Shown: positions 1-10,586 of the stretch, one piece after another | Numbering within the stretch: the first letter of the stretch is position 1 | Layout of the letters: each line of letters begins with the position of its first letter | From: Omphalotus guepiniiformis | Taxonomy: Eukaryota > Basidiomycota > Agaricomycetes > Agaricales > Omphalotaceae | Length of the DNA stretch: 64,000 nt | NCBI GenBank assembly: GCA_028554645.1 | Contig: JAQOOI010000028.1 | Coordinates: 93,463 to 157,462 of the forward strand | Reading direction: 5' to 3' | Translations under genes and position numbers: made by a program | The notes under the pieces: model-generated | What the model was told of the DNA's origin: nothing | Seen by the model: only the letters and a program-made list of their open reading frames with translations | The model's database searches: none

Positions 1-549
1 TTGTGGTGCCAACGGTTATGTAGTTCTTCTATTGGTATAACGGAGCCTCCTCTGTCAATTGCACTTTCACAACGTAGACGCCAAATGAGATGGGTGGTCT
101 CAGTGATCAAGATGATAAATAGACGACGAGCCATCTTCTTGGAGCCACCCTTGAGGTGATCAAAAGGTAGCAAGGGTGCTGCAAGGATAGTCCCCACATT
201 CAGGGGTGGAAGGGGTCCCAGGGATAACGGCCAAATATCTCTCACCAGTGCCCAGAGATTGTGCTGGATTCCCTCGTCACATTCCAGGATGACGTGTTTC
301 AGAGTCTCATCCTGCTCACAATATCCACAGTACGCACAATATTCCATTTCCGGAATGTGCTTCCAGAAAGATCCAATCCGGAGCGCCCCATGTATAGCTT
401 TCCAGAGGAAGTCACGAATCTTCCTGGTTATGTCCCTCTGACGGATCGCGAGCCAGATTTCGTCCTGGGAAGGCTGCCGTCGTAGTAACTGTTCGAGGTC
501 TGCTGTTATAACATCTAGCATGTCAGTGGTGGATGCTCGCTTGGGGGCG
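1..549 (-). pseudogene. RNase H/zinc-finger ORF, C-terminal segment (interrupted)
   Basis: The minus strand is open from 549 to the window edge and encodes the C-terminal part of an Agaricomycete RNase H plus RVT-type zinc-finger protein. Visible pieces are a helix ending FLWKAIHGALRIG, the zinc-binding block HIPEMEYCAYCGYCE followed by HVILEC, and a later run with HLIWRLRCESAI. No stop lies in this stretch, so it was coding until it was separated from the rest. It joins in frame to 9788-10586 and 12386-12586 and up to 12875 once the LINE (565-6865), the fold-back element (6895-9781) and the 1.8-kb block (10587-12385) are removed; 6881-6888 is the small piece left between the first two. The 3' end of the gene lies outside the window. 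It could be a LINE-derived ORF rather than a host gene. Confidence 0.72.
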
Positions 550-564
550 ACCCGTCTAGTACTT
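550..564. repeat. Target-site duplication of the LINE, 3' side
   Basis: ACCCGTCTAGTACTT here recurs exactly at 6866-6880 on the other side of the LINE. The last two T could equally belong to the poly(T) run, so the duplication is 13-15 bp. Confidence 0.9.
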
Positions 565-582
565 TTTTTTTTTTTTTTTTTT
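563..582 (-). other. Poly(A) tail of the minus-strand LINE
   Basis: Twenty consecutive T on the plus strand are the poly(A) tail of a minus-strand LINE, directly beside the target-site duplication. This fixes the orientation and the 3' end of the insertion. Confidence 0.9.
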
Positions 583-1063
583 CAAATCAATTTATTGTGC
601 GGAGGCCTATTAAGCCTATGATGCACATCTACTATTGTAATCTACCAAGAGGCCCGGTGCCTCCCTGCGGCCCATGTGCCAAAAGGCTCGTCGACGGACT
701 ATGTCCCCCGACGATCTGGGCATTCCTTAGCCCGTTTTTGGCGGCCACTTGGTGATTGGGTACGTGTGTGTAGGCGAGTGGGAGTGTAGCAAGCATAGTC
801 CCTTGGATACTGATGCCATAGCACGCTCCACAGGACGAAGAACGTGGAATATATGTAATGTATGTAAAGGTAGATAATGGGATGAGTGGGGTGTAAACAG
901 GTGTCTAGGTCTGGATCGCGAGGCTGCGTTGCGGGGGGTATAATTGGCAAGGTGTGTGTAGGGAGTAAGGGGAGGATAGGGTGAAGGCGGGAGTTCGTTG
1001 TTGCTGGTGGCAAGGAGTGGGTATTGGTGGTGGGGAGGTGACATCTAGTAAAGCGCAGTATGA
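583..1063 (-). other. 3' UTR of the LINE
   Basis: This is non-coding sequence between the ORF2 stop and the poly(A) tail. I see no other feature in it. Confidence 0.7.
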
Positions 1064-4000
1064 TTATTTGTTAATAGATTCAATTGATAGCTCACCATAG
1101 GTGGAGTGAAGATGACGAGTTTCATTAATGAATCTAACCAGTGCAGTGATTCCTTTCATTTTGCTTGTGAGATATGCCAGTGAGTCGGCATGGTGTTCGA
1201 GGGCTAAATGTAGGCAAAATTGTGCTTTGCGGTAGGTTGGGCACTCTATCAGGTAGTGTTTGACTGTCTCAGGACTAGATATGTTTCGTAGTGTGCAGTG
1301 GGCACAGTTAGGGGAGTCGGAGCGCTTGAAACGATGAAGATATCCGTTTAGAGGGATATGGCAGGACCAGAGATGTATGATTGCGCTGCTGGTTTGTTTT
1401 GGAAGGTGACTGAGTTGTCGATAGATGCCGGGCACAGTTTTCAAGGTGGAGGTGGTGAAAATTCATGAGTGTCGGGAAGACATTTTGAGACGTGCGGCCC
1501 AACGTTCATTTGTGTAGGCGTTCCATCGCTGTCGAGCAGATGATATGCTGACTGGTAAAGGCTGACGGAGATGAGTTGGGAGTCGAGTTGTGTGGCTGCT
1601 CTCGCCATCTGCCGCTCGCTTTGCTTCCGCGTTGGCTAGTTCGTTGCCATGGATCCCGGCATGTCCTGGGATCCATTGGACTGTTGTGTTTTCCGGGAGG
1701 CAGTCTGCTTGCTCAGCTGTGTGGTGGATGAAGTTGGTGAGGTGTTGGCCAGATTTGGTGGTGCGCTTTTGGGTTGCCTGTTGGGCAGATTTACCATCTA
1801 AATATAAAGAAACTCGTGAGCAATGTGTTATAGCGGGCGAAGTGCGAATGAGATGGAATCCTAATATCAGTCCCACCCCTTCTGCGTCAAAGGATGAGAG
1901 GTCATCTGATGTTCCAAGGTAGGCTCGAAGTTTCCGTGTAACAGTGCTGTGCCGCATTAGGATTGCTGCTGCGCCTATGCCGTTGTTGTAGCGCAAGCCG
2001 TCCGTGTAGATACTGAAGTCAGGATTGGATTTATTATGTTGTTCAGTGGCCAGCTCCTTGTTGAGGGAAATAAGGGAGGTGAATGTGCATGTGTGGTTGG
2101 GTGAGCGTTGGGGTGGTGTGATGATTTCCATGTGATGCGGAGGGACAGGAAGTAGGATTCTCGGAAGAAGATGAAGTGGAGCAGGGTAGCGTTTAATATC
2201 ACGGCGAAGATAAGAAGTACGTGAGATGTTGTGAAGGGGATGTGAGGCAGGAAGAGTGTAAATGCGGGTGAGGGCATCATGACACTTTCGCTCAAGATAG
2301 AGGTCAATTGGTGTAAGGTTGAGTTGGGTTTCCAGGAGATCGGTAGAGTGGTTCGCAGAGCGCCTGATGTGGTCAACAGTGCTTTCCGTTGTATGGTGGT
2401 GAGTTGCCTTAAAGCAGTTACAGATCCCATACGTTTCCGAGATTGAGGCCGGGAGTTAAGATACGGCGGGGTGTACCATACACTAATTCCGTAGGTCAGT
2501 TTGGGCATAACAACAGTGAGGTAGAGACGTCTCATGAGTTTCATAGTTATCCCTCTTGCAACACGGGTGAGCCTATGATATGCCATGACAATATTTGAGG
2601 CGTTAGCGACAGCATTTGTTCTTTGTTTGTGCCAGTTGAGCTTGTTATCTATAGTGATGCCCAAGATTTTCGTGTGGGCTTTTTCGTGGATTGCTTTGCC
2701 CTGTAGGGAAAGAGTGGGGTGAAGTTCAGGCATGTATTTTCCTGGTCGGGTGGGGTCGGGTATTGTATGCCGGGAGAAGTGCATGATGGATTGTTTGACA
2801 GGCGTGAAGGTTGAGTTATGGCAGCGAGACCAGGCATAGCTGCCATTGCGTTTCTCCATGAAAGTTTGAAGCAAGGCAGTGCTTTCAGCGAGTGTGCCCG
2901 CTTCGGCACAGACTGTCATGTCATCGACAAAGCTGAAGGTTGGTTGCATTTGTTTGGGCGTTAGTGGGATGTCTAGAAAGTCAGCATTATAGTACAGGAA
3001 GAGGATCATTGAGATGGGGTCACCCTGGCCAATGCCGTTGGTGACATTGAAGATGTCGGAGGTGAAGTCACCAAAGCGTAGTTGTGTTCGTCGACTGTTG
3101 AGTAGGCATCCTGTGAATTGGACATATTCTTCAGAAACTCCTTGTCGTCGCATGTTGTATAAAAGACGTTCTGGCACGGCGTTAGGAAAGGCACTGTCAA
3201 TATCAAGTGAGAGCACTGAGACGACACGTTTGTTTTGCCATGCATGTTGTATCCGGTTAATTAGTAGATGTAGGTGGTCAGTGGTCATCCGCCCGGGACG
3301 TCCTCCAAATTGAGTGTTAGGTATGAGAAGGTATTCTTCGGTGAAGAACGTGATGTCTTCTGCAATGAGGCCGGACAGGACCTTTGCCATGGTACAATAC
3401 AGTGCGATAGGGTGGTAGGAGGAGGCAACACGGTATGATTGTCAACCAGGCTTGCGAAGGACTACAGTGATGAAGAGGTGCCATGCTGAGGGATAGATTT
3501 TCAGAGTGCAAATGGCACGGAAGATTTTGAGGAGGTATGGGGTGAGTAGATGGGCATTTTCCTTTAGCACGACATTGGGTATGCCATCAGGCCTGGGGGC
3601 TTTATATGGAGATAGAGAGGTGAGGCGCTGGTAGATGTGTTGTTCGGTGATGAGGAGAGGATGGTTGACTGCTTCGTGGATGGGTTTTACTGTGGACGGT
3701 ATTCGTAGAGGTGGTTTCTCAGGAAAGAAGGTTTGGCAGAGCACCTCAGCCTTATCCTCGTTAGAGGTGACAATGTGTGTGGTGTTTCCATCCGTTAACG
3801 TTAGTGCCGGTAGGGTGGTTGGGTTGGTTTTGCTCCAGTCAGTGGTCGTGTAGTTGCTGGCTTGATAGATGTTGTCCTGTGTGACGGTGTTGAGAAAGTT
3901 TTCCCAATGAACACGCTTGGCAGCCTGAATGGCGCTTGCATATGCTTTTTCATGAGTCTTCAGCTGTTGGTGGATCGGGTGAGTACGATCGGCCCAAAAC

Positions 4001-5047
4001 TTGTGAACAAGAGCACTTAGCCGATTCTGGGTTTTCTTCATTCACATTAGATCCGCCGTCTACCATCGCTTGACATGCTGCAAGTGTTCTATTGTTGGGA
4101 CCACAGTCTCAATGGTTTCCTGCAGGGCTGTAGTGAGGTCCGAAACCGCCCTGTTGAGTTCCTCTAAGTTGGTTATGGGTCGTGGTGCACCAATGTGGTG
4201 TAGCTTTGGTGTGAGTTGTTTTTCGAAGTTCCTCCCAATCGGTCGCGCGAAAGTTCCGTGTAGTCTTGTCTTGGGAAGAAGGTTAATGTCAATGATGGTT
4301 TCTATAGGGAGATGGTCAGCTTCGGGGCCCTTGAGATGTGGGCAGGTACCGCATGCAACCACTAGGGGTTGGGTGTTTCTCGAGATGAAAACATTGTCCG
4401 GTCTTGTCCAGTTGCCTGAGGTGGCGGAGCGGAAGGTTGGGATGCCTGGAGGTAGAGCTGCCTCCATGTCGAAGTCCGTGACTAGGTCGATAAGAACTTG
4501 GGCCTTTTTCTGGTGAGACGTTGTGAGGAGTTGAGTATTTTCGGGTGGCTCCCATAGTGCATGATGTTGGTTGAAGTCTCCAGCCCAGATGACATAGTCA
4601 TTGTTGTTAGTATAGTGATCTGGCGTGCTCCAGATGTGCTTGTAGAAGCTCAAGGGTGAGGTCGTGGGTGCCGTCGTTGTATATATTGATGACAGTTATC
4701 CTTCCAAAGGTGCCGCTAAACTGGATTGCGGTAACGTCGTTAGTGCCCGGTATGTCGAATTGTCGCCATTGGTTGGTGGTTAGGGCCTTGTTGACTAAAA
4801 GAACAGACTGCGTTGGAGATGTGGTGGAGAGGCATGATGTAGGGTATATTAAGTGCCATCTGTTGCTGTGTCATACGTTGTTGTATGCATCCTGCCAAGG
4901 TTCCTGTAAACATAAAATATCGTAAGTGAGATGAAGTGCAGAGGAAGTAGAGGTTTCGTTAATGAGATCATAAGCCGCAGCCTTGAATTTGTGCATGTTC
5001 ATTTGAAGTATGCGCAGCGAGTTAAGGAAGGATGGTGTTTCAGGCAT
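1064..5047 (-). pseudogene. LINE ORF2: endonuclease / reverse transcriptase / RNase H (decayed)
   Basis: In order on the minus strand: an AP-endonuclease-type domain (LQMNMHK, YDILCLQEPW, then WAGDFNQHH and EADHLPI), a reverse transcriptase (RPIAL-type region, FGGRPGRMT, GIGQGDP, catalytic FVDD), RNase H (IYTDG, LYLDGKSA, WIPGHAGIHGNELAN) and a terminal zinc finger (CAHCTLRN, then HYLIEC). The likely start is the ATG at 5047, overlapping the end of ORF1. In-frame stops occur near 4871 (TGA), 4060 (TAG), 4042 (TGA), 3442 (TGA) and 1463 (TGA), with frame changes near 4630 and 2350. Most of the stops fit CGA to TGA. Such an ORF2 protein normally nicks the target and primes cDNA there; this copy cannot make it whole. 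Confidence 0.85.
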
Positions 5048-6530
5048 CGTTGTCCCATCTGTCAGTGCTGGCACTATCTGGAGTCGTTCTCAGCCCAGTT
5101 GGTGTGAATGGTGGGTCGCCTGTGGCTTCGTCATCGACACAGGCGGGGCGTTTGCCAAGCGGGGTGCTGTTGGCGCCATTTAGGATGAAACGGCGTGGGC
5201 GGAGAACACTGTCTAGTGTTGTTTGTTGGTGTTGTGCAAGGTCCTCAATTGAAGCCGAAAATTCCCTAGTGGGTTCAGATGCACGAGGTGCGTTCGCAGG
5301 TGAGGGGTTCCACGTCCATTCCTCCGTTGATGGGTAGTAAGGGAGTGTGCTGGTTGGTTGTCGCATGTGGAGAATAGAGCAACATTTGATGAACTCTGGG
5401 CAGTCACAATCGCGGCTAGAGTGTTCAGTGGAGTTACAGTTGACGCAACGTACGGCTTCGGTGGTGCAGCTCTTCGAGTCATGGTCGCCTCCGCATCCAC
5501 TGCACGTCGGCGATTTGTTTCGTTTTGGGCAGTTTTGGGAGAAATGGCCTAGTCGTTGGCAATGGTAGCATTGTATCTCTTCCGGGATGACTTTTTCGGC
5601 AGTGCATCGGAGGTGGCTTTTGGTAAATAGTATTCCAAAGACAGCGGCTTTATTTGCAGTGTCAGGGTCTGAAAAGTGAAGAATGAGGTGAGCTTTTTCT
5701 TGCCCTTGACGGCGATAGGCTGGAGACTTAGCCCATTTAGCTTTGATGATGCTGTGCTCTTTGAGATCATTATCTTGTTCTAGTTGTCGAAGTTTGTGTT
5801 CTTCTTCCGCTGGGAATGAAACCGAGACAAATTTGACAAGGATCGGGTGATGTTTTTGTGCAATCGAATATGAGCCGCCAAGACGCGTCGTGAATTCAGT
5901 TTTGTGTGCTATCTGTTTGAGCCAATCCGCTGTGGTGGTGGAAGAGAGCTCCATGAGGATCTTGTTGTTGCCTTTGAGAGGTGTCGTGAGGACTACTTTG
6001 TAGTCTGTTGGGGCCGTCATTTCTTTCAGGATGTCGTTGAGCCGGGTGATGAGTTGAGATGGTGTGAGCTTGGTGTGGTCGACGCCTGTGCCAGCGGTAG
6101 GGCCAGATAGGATGATTCGCCTTCTACGTATTTCTTCTTGCGCTTTCATCTGTTGGCTATCAACTGTCAGGGCGCGTGGTCCTGATGTGGCCTGCGCATA
6201 TGTGCGAGGAGAAGTGTTGTTTGTGGCAGGGTTGGAAGTATCCAGTGGGGTTGAGAGCCGGAGGGCGTCCTGTACGTCGTGTAAATCTTTTGCCATTGTA
6301 GTCAGTTGGGATTGAGTGCTGGTGAACATCTCCGTTGTTGTGGTCGTGTGTTGCTCAAGTGTAGTTTTGAAGTCTGGAAAAGAATTCAATTGCTCTATGA
6401 CAGGCAAAATACGAGACATTACCGCGTTGGTTATGGTGTCCGCTTGATAATCCTTCCATGCCTTGTTGAGGTTGTGACTGAGCGCAGTCAGCATCTTTGC
6501 CATCTCTCCTGCCACCGTCTTTTTATCCAT
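5040..6530 (-). CDS. LINE ORF1: gag-like nucleic-acid-binding protein
   Basis: A 496-aa ORF starts at the ATG at 6530. The N-terminal third is helical and Thr/Gln-rich. The C-terminal half carries three zinc knuckles in a row: CYHCQRLGHFSQNC, CSGCGGDHDSKSC and CVNCNSTEHSSRDC. This is the usual arrangement of the RNA-binding ORF1 protein of Tad1/Jockey-type LINEs, which packages element RNA. The reading frame is fully open, unlike ORF2. Its stop overlaps the ORF2 start in an 8-nt ATGCCTGA, which suggests coupled reinitiation. Confidence 0.88.
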   Translation of the reverse strand: MDKKTVAGEMAKMLTALSHNLNKAWKDYQADTITNAVMSRILPVIEQLNSFPDFKTTLEQHTTTTTEMFTSTQSQLTTMAKDLHDVQDALRLSTPLDTSNPATNNTSPRTYAQATSGPRALTVDSQQMKAQEEIRRRRIILSGPTAGTGVDHTKLTPSQLITRLNDILKEMTAPTDYKVVLTTPLKGNNKILMELSSTTTADWLKQIAHKTEFTTRLGGSYSIAQKHHPILVKFVSVSFPAEEEHKLRQLEQDNDLKEHSIIKAKWAKSPAYRRQGQEKAHLILHFSDPDTANKAAVFGILFTKSHLRCTAEKVIPEEIQCYHCQRLGHFSQNCPKRNKSPTCSGCGGDHDSKSCTTEAVRCVNCNSTEHSSRDCDCPEFIKCCSILHMRQPTSTLPYYPSTEEWTWNPSPANAPRASEPTREFSASIEDLAQHQQTTLDSVLRPRRFILNGANSTPLGKRPACVDDEATGDPPFTPTGLRTTPDSASTDRWDNDA

Positions 6531-6865
6531 CGCTAAGTTTTCGAGTGCGAGCAGTAATTCGTCGCCGGTGGGGGTGGAGCTTTTGGGATCTCGGAGGAGA
6601 ATTGCCTGAGGAATCCTGGGTAGTTTTGTTCCGGAGTGGTCGCGGTTGGGATGTGGTGGTTGTGGTGGTGTTTGATGTCGTTGAAGGTGGGTTGTTGGTA
6701 GGGCTGGGCTGTGGTGAAGGGGTGAGGTTTGTGCAATAACCTAGAAGTCCATCATTGTTGTTCAGTGTGCCTTGGTGGCTTTTTGATCGATTTGGGTTGT
6801 TTCCAGAGGATGGTGGCATTTTTGGTTGTGATTTTTGGGATAATAATAAAGAATTTAATTGCTTT
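6531..6865 (-). promoter_or_regulatory. 5' UTR / internal promoter region of the LINE
   Basis: This is the leader of the LINE between its 5' end and the ORF1 ATG. LINEs carry their promoter here, but I see no specific motif I would call. Confidence 0.5.
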
Positions 6866-6880
6866 ACCCGTCTAGTACTT
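6866..6880. repeat. Target-site duplication of the LINE, 5' side
   Basis: This is an exact copy of 550-564 (ACCCGTCTAGTACTT). It shows the insertion is complete at its 5' end. Confidence 0.9.
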
Positions 6881-6888
6881 AGTAGTTG

Positions 6889-6894
6889 GTAAGC
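6889..6894. repeat. 6-bp target duplication, left of the fold-back element
   Basis: GTAAGC lies directly before the inverted terminus and is repeated at 9782-9787 directly after the other terminus. Confidence 0.8.
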
Positions 6895-7555
6895 TATGCT
6901 GTTTAATAGTGTCAAAAAATAATTTACACAAAATGTGTGTTATCTCTATTCAATGTATGATTATGTGTGTACACAACTTTCTATTTTGGCTGCACACACG
7001 CAACACAGAGATGTATGTGTGTGCGCGTGCACAATGTCAAAAAAATATGTGTGTGTGTGTGCAATGTCAAAAAAATGTGTGTGTGTGCAATGTCAAAAAT
7101 GTGTGCAAGCACCACATGAGATATGTGTGTGCAGACAACACAGAAAATTATATGCCAATTTTAGCATACTTTCACTTTTTTGATCTTATAATCACATCAT
7201 AACTATCCAATGCTTTTAGTTACTTATTCTTCTGAAATATCATTAGAGTTTGACTGTATAGGCTATTACCATAAGTGTGAATATAATCAGATAGTGACAG
7301 AGTAGATACTAATTTTTTAGTAAGCAATCATATAACTTGTAGTAAGTGTTACCTATGCATCCTTTACATTTCATATTATAAATATTTGTGTCTTACTTGG
7401 CTTGTCAATCTAACCACTCCATCCTCTAGGTCTGTGCTTATAGGATTGTGTTCTTTAATTTGTCAGAGTATACCATATGAGACTTTCCATTATATTTTCT
7501 CTCTCTCTTCTTCTTCTTTAAAATGTAAGTTATTCTTGCAAGTAAATTTACTGAG
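6895..7555 (+). repeat. Left arm of the fold-back element
   Basis: This 661-bp arm matches the reverse complement of 9117-9781. It includes a pyrimidine-rich run near 7497-7520 whose complement is the GA-rich run at about 9157-9175. Confidence 0.85.
7020..7112. repeat. GT-rich short tandem repeat in the left arm
   Basis: Units of roughly GTGTGTGCAATGTCAAAAA are repeated about four times with variable GT length. The mirrored array is at about 9565-9660 in the right arm. Confidence 0.75.
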
Positions 7556-7561
7556 CAACCA

Positions 7562-8030
7562 TGTATATTTCTAGCTTCAAGATGGAAGGAGGATTATAAA
7601 CCTTTCAATAATCTGCATTTGTTGGGAGAAAAGCATTTATACACATCTTGTTACTATAGAACTCATCAAATGTTCAGTAACACATACAGCAGGACAATAA
7701 ACTTGTGAATTTTAGGTCTATGACACATAAAAATTGCTGAACTTTCCCCTGAAAGGTTCTGTATCACAACTGAGTGGCTTTGATAGGCTGAGTCTGAATA
7801 GTGGCCACATGTGTTGAACTTGAATAATGCAACTAAGAAAGATACACCAAGGACCTGAAAATGTGGCCTATTGAAATGGTTGTGTATTACATGGAACAGC
7901 TGAATATTTAGTCAGTTTCATACAGTATCTGTAAAAGTAAAAAGATATGTATAAATGCATTTCTCCTAACAAATGCAGGTTATTGAAAGGTCTATAATCC
8001 TCCTTACATTTTGAAGCTAGAAATACACAT
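7562..8030. mobile_element. Small inverted-repeat element nested in the fold-back centre
   Basis: About 85 bp at 7562-7645 reappears inverted at about 7945-8030; shared words include TTTCTAGCTTCAA and TGCATTTGTT. The unit is about 470 bp, MITE-like, with no coding capacity. Confidence 0.65.
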
Positions 8031-9116
8031 GAGCACTCACACCGGCGGCAAAGCCCGAGTCACTTAAAATCAAGTGCGTTCGGGTCACCATGAAGCTCAC
8101 TAGGTACCTCACTTGCAAAAATCAACACGTTTACCCTGTGCATCCATTTATGTAATATTTGCTTAGTCTTCATGCTGGTCCCATGACAGTCTTAGACATG
8201 TTTGCTTCCACAACACAAATTGTTTTCCAGTGCAGTGTAGGAGAAATGGTGCAGAAAATGGGTCTTTGGAACCTTTGAAGCATGCACAGATTTTGAGCAT
8301 AGTACACTCTGCTGGAAAATCTTATGTGATGCTGTTGCTTGTGTTGTTGATGATTGTGCTTACTATAGATATGTATATAGGAACAACTTATCTTCCTATA
8401 TTTTCTCAGCTGCTTACAGGAGACTAACTTACTATTGTGAGTTCTTGCTCCTGTGATTGACCTCCTGGGCCAATTCAAAGTTATGCAGCTCAAAAGTTTG
8501 ACATATGTCTTTGACACTCTAAAGGTCATTCCATTCAAAAGTCAATTGTACTTTCCTCCTCCATCTATGGGATTCAAGGTGACCATGAAATAATACATAC
8601 AGTGGGTATTCTCCAGGCAACACTAATGGGACAGGAAAGCCAGACCACCTGGCACTGAGTATCATTAATGAACAACTTATAGCTGTCTGGGCACTGGCCC
8701 AAGCCACCAGTCAAGTTCAGTTGCAGCTTGGGTTTCTAGCCAGAGGAACTGACATGACAAGGACATCATTGCAACTTAGAGGGGGCACTGAATGTGCTAG
8801 GAGGCTTGTTTATGTGAATCATTGAATCATCAGATAGAATGGTCAGAGTATAGGCAGTTAGATGTACACATAAATACAAGGGACATCCAAAAGATGACAT
8901 GATTTTGGCAGAAAGAGGTTGAGAGAGAGCATAAGCTATCAATGAAGCACAGTGACAATGGGAAAATGGCCGGGAAGCGGAAGGAACAGAAAAAAACTGT
9001 GACTTTGTAAGATTATGTAATGAGAAATAATCATATTGGCACCGCAAAAATCAAGTGAGGTTCACCGTGACCCGAAGGCACTTCAAATTCACGTGAACCT
9101 CACTTTGCTCCCGGTG
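8031..9116. mobile_element. Second inverted-repeat element nested in the fold-back centre
   Basis: The left end (about 8031-8130, with CACACCGG, TTCGGGTCACC and CACTTGCAAAAATCA) is matched inverted at about 9040-9116 (TGATTTTTGCGGTGCC and CTTCGGGTCACGGTG when complemented). It spans about 1.1 kb with no recognisable ORF and abuts the right arm exactly where that arm begins. Confidence 0.6.
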
Positions 9117-9781
9117 TCAGTTGATTTACTTGCAAGAATAACTTAAATTTTAAAGAAGAAGAAGAGAGAGAGAAAATATAATGGAAAGTCTCATATGGAA
9201 TACTCTGACAAATTAAAGAACACAACCCTATAAGCACAGACCTAGAGGATGGAGTGGTTGGATTGACAACCTTAGCCAAGTGAGATACAAATATTTATAA
9301 TATGAAATGTAAAGGATGCATAGGTAACACTTACTACAAGTTATATGATTGCTTACTAAAAAATTAGTATCTACTCTGTCACTATCTGATTATATTCACA
9401 CTTATGGTAATAGCCTATACAGTCAAACTCTAATGATATTTCAGAAGAATAAGTAACTAAAAGCATTGGATAGTTATGATGTGATTATAAGATCAAAAAA
9501 GTGAAAGTATGCTAAAATTGGCATATAATTCTCTGTGTTGTCTGCACACACATATCTCATGTGGTGCTTGCACACATTTTTGACATTGCACACACACACA
9601 TTTTTTTGACATTGCACACACACACACATATTTTTTTGACATTGCACGCGCGCACACACATACATCTCTGTGTTGCGTGTGTGCAGCCAAAATAGAAAGT
9701 TGTGTACACACATAATCATACATTGAATAGAGATAACACACATTTTGTGTAAATTATTTTTTGACACTATTAAACAGCATA
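9117..9781 (-). repeat. Right arm of the fold-back element
   Basis: This is the reverse complement of 6895-7555. Confidence 0.85.
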
Positions 9782-9787
9782 GTAAGC
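9782..9787. repeat. 6-bp target duplication, right of the fold-back element
   Basis: GTAAGC is the same six bases as at 6889-6894. In the minus-strand ORF it codes for Ala-Tyr, and the frame continues across it. Confidence 0.8.
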
Positions 9788-10586
9788 CATTTTATGTGTT
9801 ATGATACTCAGTTTTGCCCCTTGGAAGTTGAGATGAGGCGGTATGGCCAAGTTAGGTTCGACATAGTGCATGCACCATGCCTGACGTGAGAGGGCTCTAG
9901 CCTCGTCGAGTTGGGTGAGCTGCGAGGAAGCTACTGGCAGTAGAACTACTGTTTCACGCCAGTGGCATAAGTATGCAACGATCAGCTTTAAAAATTGTGC
10001 ATGCTGCACATCATGATAACCATAGTCTTCAGCCCAATGTAAAGGCTTGAGGAGAAGTGAGATCTGCGTGAAATCTGGCGATCTAATCCATAGTTCCGGT
10101 TCGGGTGGTAAGATTTCCAGCGTGCGTGCCAGCGCACTTAGTAACAAGGGCTGACCTGATAGGGCATCCGTGGGGATCGGGAATGTGACATTTAGGTCGT
10201 GACCTGGTTCAACCCAGATGCCCACGCCCGCTCGAGGTTGGTGGGATCTATCATCCTGTATTGAATCAGTGGCCTTTGGAGCGGGGGTTACTGCCATCCA
10301 CACTTCTAACACTCTGGTGTTGCTGACACATCGTACTTCTCTTTCTGGGCTGGGCAAGCTCGAGGCAGAGGTCAGCAAAGGTGCAAAGACCCTGAATGAC
10401 TCCTCAATGTTCGACAATGCCAATGGGGGTATTAATTGGTACGTGTCCTCTTGCAGGTCCAATGGGATGTTTCTCACGGGACTCACATTGCCATTCCCGA
10501 AGGTATTCAGTGGGATCCAGACAGGGTGGAGCTGCCTGAGGCGATGGGCTGCCTCTTTGATGCATGCGTGGGGGTTAGTGCACTGC
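9788..10586 (-). pseudogene. RNase H/zinc-finger ORF, RNase H segment
   Basis: This minus-strand piece begins after the 1.8-kb insertion with CTNPHACIKEAAHRL and ends at LNFQGAKLSIITHKMAY. These blocks are characteristic of Agaricomycete RNase H-type multicopy proteins. Between them is a degenerate RNase H-like region (AGVGIWVEPGHDLN). The first catalytic block, expected as WTDGS, reads WMAVTP in this frame, while Asp-Gly-Ser is encoded one frame over, so a small deletion has probably damaged the active site. The segment is otherwise open across about 800 bp. It connects upstream to 12386 and downstream to 549 when the insertions are removed. Confidence 0.72.
10582..10586. repeat. 5-bp target duplication (ACTGC), left
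   Basis: ACTGC stands before TGTCACG and is repeated at 12386-12390. Confidence 0.65.

Larger units (their letters stand above)
565..6865 (-). mobile_element. Tad1-like non-LTR retrotransposon (LINE), near full length
   Basis: The element is about 6.3 kb. On the minus strand it runs 5' UTR, ORF1 (gag-like, three zinc knuckles), ORF2 (endonuclease, reverse transcriptase, RNase H, terminal zinc finger), 3' UTR and poly(A). Exact 15-bp duplications flank it. The two-ORF layout with CCHC knuckles and a C-terminal RNase H matches the fungal Tad1 clade as I know it. ORF1 is open but ORF2 has several nonsense codons and two frameshifts, so this copy is not autonomous. It sits inside the RNase H/zinc-finger ORF. 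Confidence 0.88.
6895..9781. mobile_element. Non-autonomous fold-back DNA transposon with long inverted arms
   Basis: The element starts TATGCTGTTTAATAG and ends with its exact reverse complement. The inverted arms run far inward, about 6895-7555 against 9117-9781, with only scattered differences. The 6-bp duplication GTAAGC flanks it. No transposase is visible. The arms hold GT-rich tandem repeats, and the centre holds two further inverted-repeat units (7562-8030 and about 8031-9116). A 6-bp duplication does not fit hAT (8 bp), Tc1/mariner (TA) or CACTA (usually 3 bp), so I leave the superfamily open. A related terminus occurs alone at 25432-25461. Confidence 0.82.

Noticed and set aside
565..6865. 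5'-truncated LINE
   Set aside because: ORF1 and a 335-bp leader are present and the target duplication directly adjoins them, so it seems full length or nearly so.
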